Of a stretch of DNA of 64,000 nucleotides, positions 23,501-38,500 are shown piece by piece. Each line of letters starts with the position of its first letter. Positions within the stretch are counted from its first letter, which is position 1. The notes below the pieces were generated by a model. That model was not told the DNA's origin and made no database searches. It saw only the letters and a program-made list of their open reading frames with translations. Origin of the DNA: Tomocerus qinae. Its lineage: Eukaryota > Arthropoda > Collembola > Entomobryomorpha > Tomoceridae. Both the position numbers and the translations under genes were made by a program. The stretch spans positions 20,871,013 through 20,935,012 of the forward strand of contig CM034547.1 of the NCBI GenBank assembly GCA_020055645.1. Reading direction: 5' to 3'.

Positions 23501-26500
23501 TATAACTACTTTAATATCACAACACAAACAACTAGATTAAATGGTACTTGTGCTTATGCAGGGCAATGCATTGATATTGATATTAACTAGTATATAAGTG
23601 CATTGTAACGTCAATTTGTAGGAGTATTTCGTTAGCAATCAACACAGCACCACCGTATATGAGATTATGAGAACCATTAAGAAGTTTTACACTGACAATG
23701 ACAATACTGACAAAGTACTGTACGAAGACAAAGTACAGCAAAGTGGATTCAGTTGATAACTAACAGTTTATCATATTTTATTATGAATATCATATGATAT
23801 TACCTATTATGAACTAAGCACTAACTAATGTATACTGTATACCTGACATGTTGTAGGGCAATGTAGGATTGCTATTTTTAGTAATGGATTATTTTATATG
23901 TTGTATATTTAAGTAGCAAAGCTGAAAGATTGAAAGACTACGGCTAAGTAGTTTCTCTCAACCATCTCAAAGAGTTTTGAGTGTGGTGTTATAAATATCT
24001 ACCCAATTCAAGTACAAAAATATTTTAAGCTTTGTTGTGATGTCATGCTGTAAATTCCTGAATTTTACATAATTTTATGTGTATGCAGATAGAAGAATAT
24101 ATTCATGTTGTTGCAGGTGTGCTCTTTCTTGTACATTTATGTCCTTATTTAATGGTATTTGTTATATGATGCATTAAATAAGGTTATAAAATTTTTTTGG
24201 GATGCTGTTGGAAACATAATATAATAGCATTATTGATTATTGACTTATATATAACGACTTAATAGCGAAGTAATTTACTAGACTCAAATGAGACTTCAAA
24301 ATTACTGTCGTTCTTATAATATTTACACACTTTACGGCAGTGTTTATTGAGTAAACTTAGCTAAGCACTGCAGTAGTTTGGAAGCAGAATGTTCAGAAGG
24401 AATGGTTTTACATACTAGTTACTAGTTAGCTAAGTTAGCCCCATAACGGTATTTCTGTATTATGTCTGTGCTTTACTGTACTTTAGACTTGACTCTCTGG
24501 TATGTACGCACATAATGCATAGAGATGCATGCATTTATAAAAGTAAGTAGTTCACAAACACGTGCAAAATGCAAAATTGTGTGGAGCATTAATATTTTGT
24601 CCATATGCACAGCAGCACTGCAGATAAATATAACCTTTGCAGTTTGTAACCTGCAAAAGTAAAACCTAAGCTGAAGTATGTAAATGAGTAGGAATGTATT
24701 TTTACTCAATTGATACATACAGCTGGAATTTAACGAAATGGTCAATTACGTACCTTATAGACTCCATGATCCTATTTAGCACTATTATCATTTGGTGATG
24801 TGTCATATCCATGAGAGTCACCAGTGCCAGTGCCAGTGGTCGAATTTCTATGGCTTTGCTCAGAAATAATTTAATTCGCCTCCAGTTTCATTACATGTCA
24901 CATCCTACAACTGTCTTCTAGAGAAAGTAATCAAAGTGGCTAAGCTGAGCCATCTCTATCCAGCTTTACAATTTCTGTTAAATTTTAATTATCTTTGACT
25001 TGTGTTCTGGTTACCATTATGGAAGATGGAAATGGGTTGAAATAGCTACTGCAGGATTTGTTAGAGATATTTTCACTAGTAATGCGTGGCATGTTCTAAT
25101 TAATTTTATATGAATGCATATAAATGCTCTTTGATTCATATTTTTAATATGTTGTATGAATATGAAAGGGTAAAGTAAAGTCAAAGCAGTTAGGGTCTTT
25201 GTACTATTGTGCTTTGTAACTTAGTTTGAAGTTATATTATTTAAAGACAAAGGCTGTCGGTTTTAGATTACTTGTTAATTTTAGGTGAGGTACATATAGG
25301 GCAACGCACCTATAATATGTACCTTTACACTTTCCGGACTTTTCCATTCGATTATTATTAGGGTTAGATCAATTTGCACTGCGAATATCTTCAATGTACT
25401 ATATTTTGTATATTGGCATGAATAGAAGCATTAAAATAATTTCTCCTCAATTTCGTCAATAACAGCCATTTCAGTCATTTAATTGACACATATTTTTAAT
25501 TGTTTTAGCTTTTATGGCTACATTTTATGACCATAGTAGCATAAACAGGAAGAAACATTCACTAGAAAGCTATTTCTATTTCTATTCAAAGCCAATGCCA
25601 AATATACCTCCATAATCACTAAATAATAACAGTGCTTTAGTTTTGAGTTGCTATTCTATTACTGTAGTTTAGTCGTAGTAGGTAATGTATACTATGTGAA
25701 AATTGTATTGTTATATTGGCATATGGTACTCGAAAAATCTTATTTAATTGATATGCCATTGCGTATACATTTTTTCTGAAAATAATGATCATCAGATTCT
25801 AATCACTATATATTGTGTCGTCAACTATATTGAAAATTTCTGGGATTGGTATCAAAGTTTTTGTAGTTATTCTGTGTTGGTTAAACATTGAAACGGACAG
25901 GATCAAGACCAAGATCGAACTTTTATTTAATTATTTAACTCATAATTAAAAAGGTTTCCTCGACATGAACCATAATACTAGACAAAATTTTGAGTCAAAC
26001 AATTCAAATTACCAATACTATGTGCCACCCTCACCTGAACAGTACTTTGCCAGGTGTCCGTTCGGTTATAACCGACCACCAAGACCACCACCATGGCACT
26101 ATCAGAAAGACTTTATGAGGTTTCATTCTCATTATTATGATATGAATGGGGCAAACTGGTCATCAGGATTTGATCCATCTTATTCATGGTATGGAACAAA
26201 TTTTCAATACAAATTTGAGCCCCAATGGAATAATTGTACCCAATGGAATCCATGGAATAATAATTATCCTCAATGGAACAGTTATACTCAATATAACAAC
26301 ACCGAAATTTCAAATACTCGGGCAGCCTTCACACCTCAATTTCCACCCCCAGCACAACAGTCTTTAACTAACTCTGATAATTATGTATCAAATCCTGCCT
26401 CTTATCAGGTTGCGGAAGATAATGTTGGAACTGATAGTAGTAGTCAGAATCAGAACACCTCATTTCCATACGTACATACAACAACTATGCCTTGCAACGA

Positions 26501-29500
26501 AAATCAAAATGTAGAGCCGAGCTCAAACGAAAATGCTAATTATTATGTTCATGGCATGGATTGGAATTGGAGACATCAAAATCACCCCTACTACACTGGT
26601 AGATTTCCAAGGAGAGGCAGATTTATGCACTATAGAAGCCAGAGAAGAGGTTTTAACTCTACTTTCCGGGCTCCAAACAGATTTCCTCATTTTTATAATG
26701 CAAATCCAACTTCACAAAATCAATTGAAGTTTGGTGTCGCTACAAATGACAGTAATAGGTTTGGACTGGGGACTGAAAAGCATCAAAAACCTGAAATACC
26801 AAAAACATTGGCTATTTTAGCCAATCCGCCAGAAGAGGTAGTGGAAAATAATCTTAATGCTAACAAATCTACAGATACAAATCTTGGAGATGAAATCGGG
26901 GATAATTGTAATGAAGATAGAGACAATATAAACGAAAATTTGGATGTATTGAACTATATCGATGTGGAACTTGTGGAAGAAATAAATCAGCTTGATACAA
27001 ATGCTATAGAAAATTTTGAGGATGAAAAGAATGAGAACTGTCTGCAGAGGTAATTAAATGAATTATCATGGAATTTGAAACAATGAATTGTTTCCAAACC
27101 AGTATTAGATAGAACTAATGTTTTACGAATTTTTGAACTTGATAGTTTTAGGCGCATCACGATTCACGAATAATTCCATAAATATCAGATTCAGATGAGT
27201 CATATGCAATTCTTTCTATCTATGTAGTATTTCATGCAGTGTGGGATAGAATAGTTGGAATACAATATTATAAATGCGTTGTATACCATTGTGTAGTAAA
27301 GCTGCATCAAGTCAAGCTAAGCATTAAGCAAAATTATCTCCTTTGTTATATTTAGTATAATATTGCATGGTTAGGTAAGCATTATTCTTTTTGTTAGAGT
27401 GGTCTGGTCACTGGTTACCTTGAATTTGCCCCCACCTTGAAGAACGTTGTGATTATCTAATAGTTATTATACTTTGTGCTATTATATTGCATAATTACAA
27501 CTTACGAGTGTTGCGAGAACAACTAATAAGTACGATGAGACTCAACTTCTCGACTGTGGCTGTTATCATCCACTTGCACACTTATCGGCAACAAATACAT
27601 ACGTACTTAAGCACTTCAGTTCAGTAGTAAATGCATTTATACATAATATTGTTGCATCCACTCTAGCTGGATAATAAATCGTTTTTCTAATGATGAGAAC
27701 TATTTTTTATCAAAGCGATATAATATCAGTATAATAATATATTGTAACACCTATAGGTGGCTGATGCAATTTAATAGTGCATTAATATTTCTGTAGCTAA
27801 TATAAGTGCTATTTATAACTTCGCTTTAAGGTAAATGTTGTAATTTATAGATGAAACCCTTTCCATTCAGAGCAGTTAATCAAATAGGAAATGAGAGCCA
27901 GCGAATTCAGGGTCGTTTAAAGAAATCCATAAAAAGAGTTTGTGTCAGATGACAAAGAATAGACTAACGATTGGTATATAGTATGCACAACTTTACTATA
28001 CTACTATGGCCTATTTTCCAACATATTGCTAGCCTTTGCCTAATGAAATCTATTGCGTGGTCATTCCATGACTACTAACGATAATTTTGGACGTGTCTTT
28101 AGTCGAGTTGCAATCGAAACTACAGTCAAAGCGTCGTAATGGGCCAATAGGTCTGGCTATCCACTTTCTGAACTCAACTTGGACGCTCTTGTGAGATGGG
28201 ATTTAAAATTAAATGCATTTACTATGACTTGACTATATACCATTCCCAAATAAGGATTGAATACTGGAGATAAAATACCAGGTTACTCAGAGTCCTATAC
28301 GTTAGTCTATTTACTTACCAAACATTTACAGTTTCTTGTTACAACTGTGACCAAGACCATTGGTCATGATAGACAAGATATTTTACTGACGACAGACGGG
28401 CTTTTAGATTTTACTAACAAATAAAATAGGATATTTTCCCACTGTTTTTTATATTTAACGTAGAGTACACACATAATCTCGTGCTTGTCATTCCATTCCA
28501 TAACCCACAAATATCTTACGATATTTTCTATATTGGTTAGAAATTATAGATCCACATAAAATATGCAAATAACAGTTTCCAACAATATTTAATTGGCATG
28601 AGTGGAAAATACCCAGAGTAGCATTATTATAGTGGTTCAATAGCTATTGTTGCGAGATTTTATGAGTGCAGCAGAAATTTTTATACCATTTAGCACTTAA
28701 ACAGTGGAAAAATTGGTCCAAATTACTTTTCTCATTAACTTACAGATAGCAATAATAATGTTTAAAATTAAGTTTCTCAGACAAAGTACACTAGAGTTTT
28801 CATTATCATACAAGCAAAAATCTTTTGTTGTTACCGAAATTATGTTTATTTCATGATTGTTGAATTGTACAACTATTTGTATAATTTTTCGACATAGTTT
28901 GAAGCATTACTTGTTAGTACACGCTTTTATTTCGGTGACGTGGAAAAGAGTTTTGTGTTTTGTCGAATGGAAACTTTTCTGGTACTTGTCTTGTCTGAAC
29001 GAGAGATTGTTAGATATTAGAAAAGTAACCTGAGTTGCCTGTCAAGTGAGTAATAGTAATAATACTGCATGGCATACTGTGTTCTGTTGTATGTGTAGTA
29101 TTCAGTATTTTCTGGTAATCTCAAGGACTACTTGATAATTACCATAAGATTAACGCAAACGAAGAATATTCTTTCTTGTTCGTGAGTCAGTTTTCCGCGT
29201 TTCCAATATTCGACGTATCGTAATTACAAAGCCTTAAAGTTAACCTTTAAGTCGAAAAGGGAAACAAACAGGTGCTTCTCTCTTTGTAAAGCTGTCTCAT
29301 GAAAATTGTGTTCAGTAAACGATCTATCTTCTTACTTCGTATGTAGGTATACTTATCTGACTCAGTTCTCTCTTACTCAGTGCATGTTATAACAGTTATA
29401 AACTGGCACTAGAGGTTAGTTTTTCCCTTTTCAGTTTTCAAAAAATAGGAACCTTATACCAAAATCTTAATAATACAGTGAATTAACTAATTTGATAGCT

Positions 29501-32500
29501 ATTACTATGCATACCTGTACTGTACAATGTTGATTGTTAGGTTATACTACTCTACTATGATTCGTTAATTTTGCTTTAGTATATTGTAAATTTCTGTACT
29601 ATCTTCAACGCATAGATTTTACCGATTTCGCTCGACCTTCATAATAATAATGTATTATTTGCCAATTCACACTATTCCACTTTATGTATATGTTATGGTT
29701 CAGTAGTATACTTGAAAACAGCCTTTTTATAAAACATCCTTTCCAAATTGCTCTCAAAAAATGGTGTGCTGGCTAGTAATGGAATGGAAGGTCCAATAGA
29801 TATATTCTGAATTCTGAGGAGGTGGGTTGAATTTTCTGAATTTTGATCCAGATCCCTTCATAATAATGAACATATATTTAGGCTGAAACTCTTGGTTTTG
29901 GTTATATATGATAGTAGGATATTTCCTATTCCTGATTCTATAAGTTTCTGGTGTGGATTTTAGAAAAGTAGCTGGGTAATAAATACTATGGATTGTTCTG
30001 GTAGTTAGAGAGCTTAGAGTAGGAGTTTAGTTGGTCTTGTAATAGTTGTAATTCATCTTTTATGTCCTAAACTGGTACGTAGTATTCTTTTGTGTGGTGT
30101 ACTTCAATATAGGATTTGATGTCGTTGATTTTAGATGAAGAGCTGGAAAGAGGAGTCTTTGTACTTCTTGTAGAAAAGTCTATGGCTCCGGCTAGAGAGA
30201 ATAGTACTACAGTGACGTTGAAACAAAAAAGTGCTCAACTTATGCGTAGCAGTAGAAGTAGCTGCAAAGCAAACCAGAAATCATTTTCAACTTGTTTGTG
30301 AATCAAGAATGTGTATATCTCCGTCTAACTCTAACCTACACTATACTTATCATTATCATCCTTCTTGTTGTATGGAGTAGGGTATGACATGACTACTTTT
30401 CATACTCCCTATTACATTACATGGTTACCCATGATTCATAATAGCATGATGCAAGATAAAGCTTGGAGCATAACACAAAGGTTCTAGATTTCTAGTTGGA
30501 TTTGGACTGGTTGCATTTATATGTGAGGAGAGGGGAGTTAGGATGAAGACAAATAGAGGTAAAACGAAGGCACGGCTTTTGTATTGAGTTGAAGTTGCCA
30601 GCGCGCAGCGAGTAATAATATAAAAAAGCAACTTCGTCCGTTTTCGATGTGTACAGCAGACGTGTAGTAGGGACGTAGTCTGCTATACAAGTAAGTTTTA
30701 TACGACTACGACTACACTTATGTTGTTATGTTCATGCTGGGTTGGTTGGTTTCTTATGTATTAGGTATGTATGTATGTAGCCATGCAGCCACGCTAGATA
30801 GAACGTATATAGCAAGGATAATGATATTACACATAGACATAGTCGAGCACAAGGCGCAGAAACGTACAAAGTACAACTTCTATTTAATTCTATCATTCTG
30901 TGCCGTCGTCCTATCCTGACGTGGTTGTGTAATGCTGTATATGTATAAGTGTAACAAGAACAACTAAACGAACGAAACTTACTCCTCACTCAGCTAAGCT
31001 CAATCAGTAGTATTCATACTCTCGTGCTCGTCGTATCTTTTCCTCACTATCATTGCCTACTCTTCTACTACAACTCCATTCCATACCGTATGTATGGCTT
31101 TTCGTATAATAATGAACACGAATGTCATGCCATATGCAATAATGCAATGCATGGATGGCCCTGGATGGTGTGTGGTGTGGTGGTGGTTGTAGTTGTATGT
31201 ATGAATGCTGACTTGGCTGGTTTTGTGTCTTTCAGAGAAACTCTGTACACATCCCATTTTACAGACAGGAGAGCAGTTGAGTCGATTTCAATCGAGTTTC
31301 GACTCGACTGCATTGTAATTCTATGTAAAATTGTATAATAGTACGTATTTTAAGTCGTCATTCTCTAGCTCTAGTTTATAGCAGGATACACTAAATGCAA
31401 ACGACACAAAACCCTGATCTTCTTTTGTGTCATTTTTGAATGCTGTATATATCTTATTGTTACTTTTGGTACTTAGCTTTAGACTTTCGTGTCTCTATGC
31501 TTCTGTTGTGATGTGATGACGAATAAAACGACAATATAGTCTACCTGTACATTATTTAGGTGCGGGTACTTCCAAAATAGTAGAGATATAGTTGTTTTCT
31601 GAGGTCCATAGGGTTACTTTCGTTATTTCACAATAGTTTTTCATGGAGATAGGTCTTAAAGATCCTTAAAGATGTAAAATGAAGAATTCACTGTTGACAT
31701 CACTTCTTATTCAAACACAATCCTCAATTTTTATGTGCCTTTAGATAATTCTAGGTCTTATGATCGTACGTAATGCCCAACAAAAGGTAACCTTATTGTT
31801 CTGGATGTGACGCAAATAGACTCCGAAAGTTTAGATTTATGTACCAGTCAGTACTACAAATACCTAGAACATGATTTCGAAATTCTTATCGAATTTAATT
31901 ACTGATGAATGTACTCATTTCCTCCAAATACGTAAATAATAGTTTAGCATTATGCAAAGCCATTGTTAGCCATTCTTGTTTGGATTCTCATTTCTGTATT
32001 TCTGATGCTGACTGTATGCGTATAAATAAGGGTTTGAAAACAGTAGTAAATACTTGATGTGTGCAATATTTTTTTTTACATAATATTCAACATAGGGGGA
32101 ATTGAAGATACAATCAAACTTTCATATGTCCAAAATTGATTTGAATAAATGTGTTTAATAATATAGTGTATAAGCCTGTCCTATATTAAGTATAAAATGA
32201 TTATTTTCTCCAACATAAGAGAACTACTTTGTTTTTTTTTGAAACACAGCTTTAGTACTGAAATCGGGTATTTACTATTTTAAGCCTCACACGAATATTT
32301 TACTTTAGATAAGCTGATTTTGTTAAGACGTCATTTCCAACTTCTAAGTATTTAATAGCACACACGTTATACTGGCGACTTACCTTATTTGATACACGTA
32401 CAAGAATTGAAAATTTCTCAGTATTTATTATATCGGGAGGAGTAATTTTAGTGTGCGTGAACAGAGTGAACACGCATAATATTACAGAGGGTCTACTCTC

Positions 32501-35500
32501 TGTAGGTGTTTCAGATTTTCTCTTCCCTGAAGTTTCCAATTTAAAAACGACCTGGCGATGCAAAGTTATTACTTACGTTTAATTAAAGTATGGCATATTT
32601 TTGGAAGTTAAACTACAAATATTTCCCCTTGAATGTACTTTTGTTTTGTGTGTAGGAGAATTTAAGAGAATAGATGAATAATGTATAATGGTACTGAAAT
32701 GTAATCATGGCATGTACATTTTACATTGCTTTAAATAGTAGTTCGTTCGATATCTATGGAATATTATTTGTTATAAATTGAATTGTACATGCACGTTAGT
32801 CTTACATAGGATACTCTGGCATTGTGGGTACATATTGTGTTGTTTTATTTTTATAATATGGAAGGATGTTTGCCAGCAATACCAAGAATCCTGCATAAGT
32901 TAGCGTTATTCATAGTTTATACAGTCTTGAAAATGTAAAATAAAATGTTCGTTGTACGTCTGCGAGGGAAAATGGACAGAGCTGGCTGGGCGGACTCAGA
33001 ATTTTTGGAAATCCAAATGTCCCTTTATACAATAACAAATTCTGAAATGCAACGTGGGTCTTGTAATTTTTTTGTGAGTTCTTTGTTTTGTGAATGTTTG
33101 CGCGGTCTATGCGGAATACACAGAAAAATAATAGATACGTATGTGATGCAGGTCGGCTAGTGCATGTAATGTGTATATGGTATATTTGGTGTCCCTCTTG
33201 CCTCAGAGTAGAATAATAACTAAACGTACACTTTAGGAATAGTCTTCTGGATACTCTACCATACTGTTAAAATGAGTCAAGTGAATGCTGTATTTTTTAG
33301 AAGGCTGACTGGCCTTGTTTTACTTCAATTGAATTCAATTTCTCAAGTTGGTTGAACATAATGTTACGTAAAGGTACAGTATAAAACGTATAGAAAGTAT
33401 AGATAATTGTGAGTTCTAGGTATCCGTGGAATAGTATTTTGTATGGCTGTTGCGATGTGAAAAATGAGAATTGTTGTGATATAGAAGTAGAATGATAGAA
33501 GTGGAACTGTTGTGTGCAGCAGTGAAGTCTTAGTCAGTCGAGTCGGTAAGTTTGGGCAAAGTTTAGATTAGGTAAGGTACATACATGCTATAGCTCCAAA
33601 AATGCAATTGTACATACTGCATACAGTTTAATGGGCATAGTATGAGGTACCTAAACTGGGTACTGACTGTGAGTGCTAGTATCTCGACAGACTGGCTACC
33701 AATGGTAGAATGTGATTATGTGATGTGTGTGATGGTGGTAGGCTATGCATGGTGTGGTGAAGGTGAAGTCGAGTCAAGCAAGATTGTTGTGTAAAGTTGT
33801 AATTTGCCTTTATATATAAAGGCAAATGATCAGCAGTGAAGAACTTGCTATTGCTATGCAATGTAAAATGTAGCGTACATGAATAGGTTCAAGTTAAAGG
33901 TATTATAATGTAATAGCTCCTATTATATTATTTACTACTATGACTATATATAATAATAATACATGTACTACATATAGGGTATATAGTACTTTTTGTGTTC
34001 AATACTTGTTAGTTTGCTTAGCTAGGAGTGAGTAGTACTGTGTTGTTAGAGGAGTTGAGTTAGTCTGTAGTGCCGTGTGTAGTGGAGTTGGTTGGAAAAG
34101 ATCCTCTGAATGATGAAAAAGAGCTTTTCGTTTGACTCGACGTTATTATGGTTATGTTATGTTATGGTCTTTCTTTTTGTATAAGCTCCTGCTTTGCCGT
34201 CTAAGGCTGATGTGAGACGAGACGACTCTGCTCCCAGTTCTCTTATTGTTAGTTCTTCTCTGATCCTTCTTTCTTTTCCAGCCTTCGTTATTCTATTCCA
34301 TTCCACCCACGGGTATGGAGGGTAGGTAATTGAACCTTTTTTGTGCCATCGAATTTTCCGTCAGGCTGGCAGGCACGCCAAGCAAGAGCAGAGCAACCCA
34401 AACTATAGACAAGAAGACTAGATAGGTAGTAGTCCCAGTCAGTCGTAGTGAGTGAGTGAATTGAATAGTAAAGCAAATACATAGAGTTGTGTATGCTGTG
34501 CTACACCAAAGCCACATTAGGAAGGATGGCAGAGAGAGAGGATAGGATAGTGCCACATTTAAAGATTCTACCCTAAACTACGACGCAGTTTTCTCATGAT
34601 TCCATCCACTCTGCCTCCTATGCTATTGTCCCAGTCAAGTCACTCCAATCCAATGATGCCACATGTAGCTGGCAGCAGACATACTCACATTCCCTACACT
34701 CCAACACAGCTAGGAGGATGTCAAGTCAAATGCTTTTATCAGTGCACTGTGGTTGTGGCAGAACCCTACGTACATAAGTACATACCTATCTATCTACTGC
34801 CTACTACTACTGCCTACTACTGCACTGTAATAGTACTGGTAGTTGTAGTCGTAGTACATGCTGTGTGATATCTTCTCATCTACGTAGTCTACGTGGATTT
34901 GCTCACTTTATATCTATATCTTATATATATGCATCGTAGAGAAGAAGCCTCTCTGAATATTCACCTACTAAACCTACTAACTCACTCCTACCTATCCATG
35001 TAGCTTTCCACTTTTCTGAGGCGGCTGTTGTGCCTGATTGATATTTCACATAAGAACGTACGTGGCGCGATGCGGCGGCGTGTAAACCATGGATTCTATA
35101 AAATATCACTTCCTCCCATGCATTTACATCTCGATTCTTAACCTTTACTCAACCAAGTTTTAACATTTACATTTATTATTTGAAAACATGGGTTTTTATA
35201 AATCTAGTTCGATTCTTTAGACCAATATTAGAAAATAACTTTGAAAGAAAACAAGTTTCAAAAATACCAAAATTCTGAATTTGATTGTTGAAAATCGCTT
35301 CACAAATGTGTATTTATAGATGATGTTGGCGTATTATATTATTTACAGTTTCAAAATTGAATTCAGGCCCAAGCTATCTATTTATTCAGATTGGTATATA
35401 TATTAGGGAAAGTATTGTTTTATTGCTAAAAGCTGTACCACCTAGACCTATATAAATGTCGTTATCAATTAAAACATGTATTTAGAATTTAGTGGTTTTA

Positions 35501-38500
35501 TTTCTTGCTAACTTTTTGAATTAGTATGTGTAGTTGATGTCACATCACAGACCACACTTCTTATTGAAGAATAGAATTTTATACAGCAATGATTATTTCA
35601 GATCTATAGTAAGCTAGTTTTGTCACATTTGTACCTTTTACAGAAATCCGTATTGGTCAGTAGGAATAAATATATTTTAATGCATATATATCTGGAGGTT
35701 TATGGATACATAATAATATTATTAGAGTTTAGTTTGGGTCGTCGGGAATAAAACGATAACTTTCTTTGCTTTTATCTTTCTTTCTACATACTGTGGGAAG
35801 TAGCTTGTAGTTGGCAGAATCGCAGAGATAGCTGTAGTTGAGCTTCCAGCTCTGCAAGTCAGTAGTGGAGTAGATGGGTGGCTGAGTTGAAGGCGTTTGT
35901 AGTTCGTTTTGTAGATTCCCCATGTTTCAAACTCTTGGAAAGTCGCCCATTATATTATATTCCGGATGTTCTGCTATATGGATGATGTGCAGCATCCTGG
36001 CATCTCACAAAAATTGCAATTTAGGGGCAGTTTGTCTCCATGTGCCCGCTTGCTTTCACTCGTTCGCTTTGTTGACTATGCTACACTAAAATCCTAAAGA
36101 TAGGTACCCCGTGAGTGTCTGAGCTTATAATAAATAAACTGCCTACATACATCGTGCACTATATGAAATAGTAAAATGGCTAGACAATAATATGAATGTA
36201 TACTACGACTAAGGCTCCTAACGACTACGTTTAATACAACGAATGGCAGATAACGACTAGGCATGAGCGCGGATATACTTGCTTTTATTCTGCTTCTGCT
36301 CCGTTATAATCTGCTCTGCTGGATGTGGGCGGAAACCAGGGAAAAGGTTTCCTCGGTTTTCGTTTCCCCTTACTTTCTACAGTGTTCGGGAATTCATTGA
36401 AGTAGTCGCTCTCTTTCTAGCTACGTGCATGGATCGTATGATAAAGAATCAATAGCCAAAGTATATAAACGCTATGTCTACTAAAAGAATATACCGTGTA
36501 CATATAAGTACTAAATAAAACCTTACGCATGGATGGGCTATTACACATTACACTAAACTACACTAAAAAAATGCTGCCTGTTTACTGAAAATAAGTATAT
36601 CATTAGCATACTCACTCATGGCCAACAAACGTCATCACTCGCTAAGGATTGTAGCATTTATAACCATTGCTAGTGTATATTTTGACACTAATTGTAAGGT
36701 GATCCTATAAAATATAAATAACATTTTCTTGTATCAAATTGCCAAACTGTCCACAAAAGGGAAGAAATCATTAAAGTTGGATTTCACTCGTTTGCGTCAC
36801 TCTTGCAAAATTGTGCTTTATATAATCCGGGATATCAAATTCGAGGATATTAAAAATACCTTATTTAAACTGAGTCGTAATCGATAACTTTTGTACTAAC
36901 TAAAGGAAAATGCCTTTCTTACCAATTGCGAAATTGTAGTACTTAGCTTTCAAGTTGTAAGTAAATTGTTCAAGCAAAATTTTCTGCTGAGCGCAAGACA
37001 CATTTAGCTCAATGTGTTAAATATGTATTTTGTGTTAATGTTAATTACAGTGCGACCTATGTACTGCATTTAATATTATTACTCGGCTGTTGTAGGCGTA
37101 TAATATAACGCTTAATGCTTACTACTTATTTTTCGTGATCATAGATAGACATTATTGACATGAGAATGTAGGCGAGTGATAAGTGAAGAAACGATAACAA
37201 CATGAAGTCAACTTGGTGAATAACTTAATATATGTACTATAGTATGTAAAGTAATGTAGATATGCATTAAAAGAGTAGTATATAATATCATGACCAATAT
37301 TGAGTGTCGTTTATATAGACGGGCAGAGAATGAGAGACCTGATTACAAAAACAAAAATGACCGAATCGAATTGAGTTGAGTATTATATTCAGTCGAGTCT
37401 ATATAAAATGTATATATGGTAATGTTCTAGTTATGACATTTGTGTGTATTATTAGTACGTATATTTCTTCTGTGTATTTTACACTATCTATGTATACTAC
37501 GATTTATTTTCTTATCAAATCTGCTTTGTTGGCCTCGTTGACGAACTTACAAACTAAACGGTTGCTCGTTTGTCGTTCGTTTCTATGTACTCATCACCTA
37601 TGTAAAGTAGGTAGTGTTGAACATGGAGTTAATATTGTATATACGGGCACATAAATAGATAGAATAATCACAATGTTGTACTCAGCAGAAATGTCTGTTC
37701 GAATAAGTTAAGTTAAAATTTCAGCCAAAGCCAATGATAATTGTTGGTATGTATATTATAGATAAAGATAACTAGCTCGCCACGTTTTAAAGCATGCATT
37801 TATACTGGTGTCTGTCTCACTCTTTCCATTGGATAAGCAGATAGCAGAGCAATGTTTTGGCGTAGCAAATACATAGTAATAAATTTATCTATAGGTATTA
37901 GGAGATTTCTGTGAATAAGTAGTTGTAATATTTATATCAGAACGGAGTTAGTGATAAATAGTGGTGGGTAATGTTAAATAGTTGTCCAGCTCGACGTAAA
38001 AAGTAGACTAGAAGAACAGTATTACATTGGACATGGACAAATGGACATACCTTCATAATCATAAGTTCGTTTTATATCTGGTTTGTAGTAGTGTGGTCTC
38101 TACTCTAGTCACCAATTGTCGCATGAGTTGCATGACTTAGTTTTTAACTGTCTTTTATTGATTATGCAGTCGTTGACTTGACTTGACGAGTTTAATCGAA
38201 TTGTGATGTATTTTGGATTAGTATACCTTATTAATAGTATTATTATATACATCTATAAGTTGACAGTTGTCAACTAAACGTCAGTATTTATACGGTTTTT
38301 CCAGTTCCATTTTTACAGTGAATTGTGGAAACATTTTTTGTCTACTAAAAACGAGTCAATTATTGCATGAATTAATTTATTGTAAGGTAGTAGTAAGAAC
38401 CAAGGATAGTGAAAGTAAAGGGAACTACTTATACCGTCCTTAATGCGAGGGAACAATTACTTACGTCGCAGTGTAATTTTATGTAAGGAAAACTTACTTG

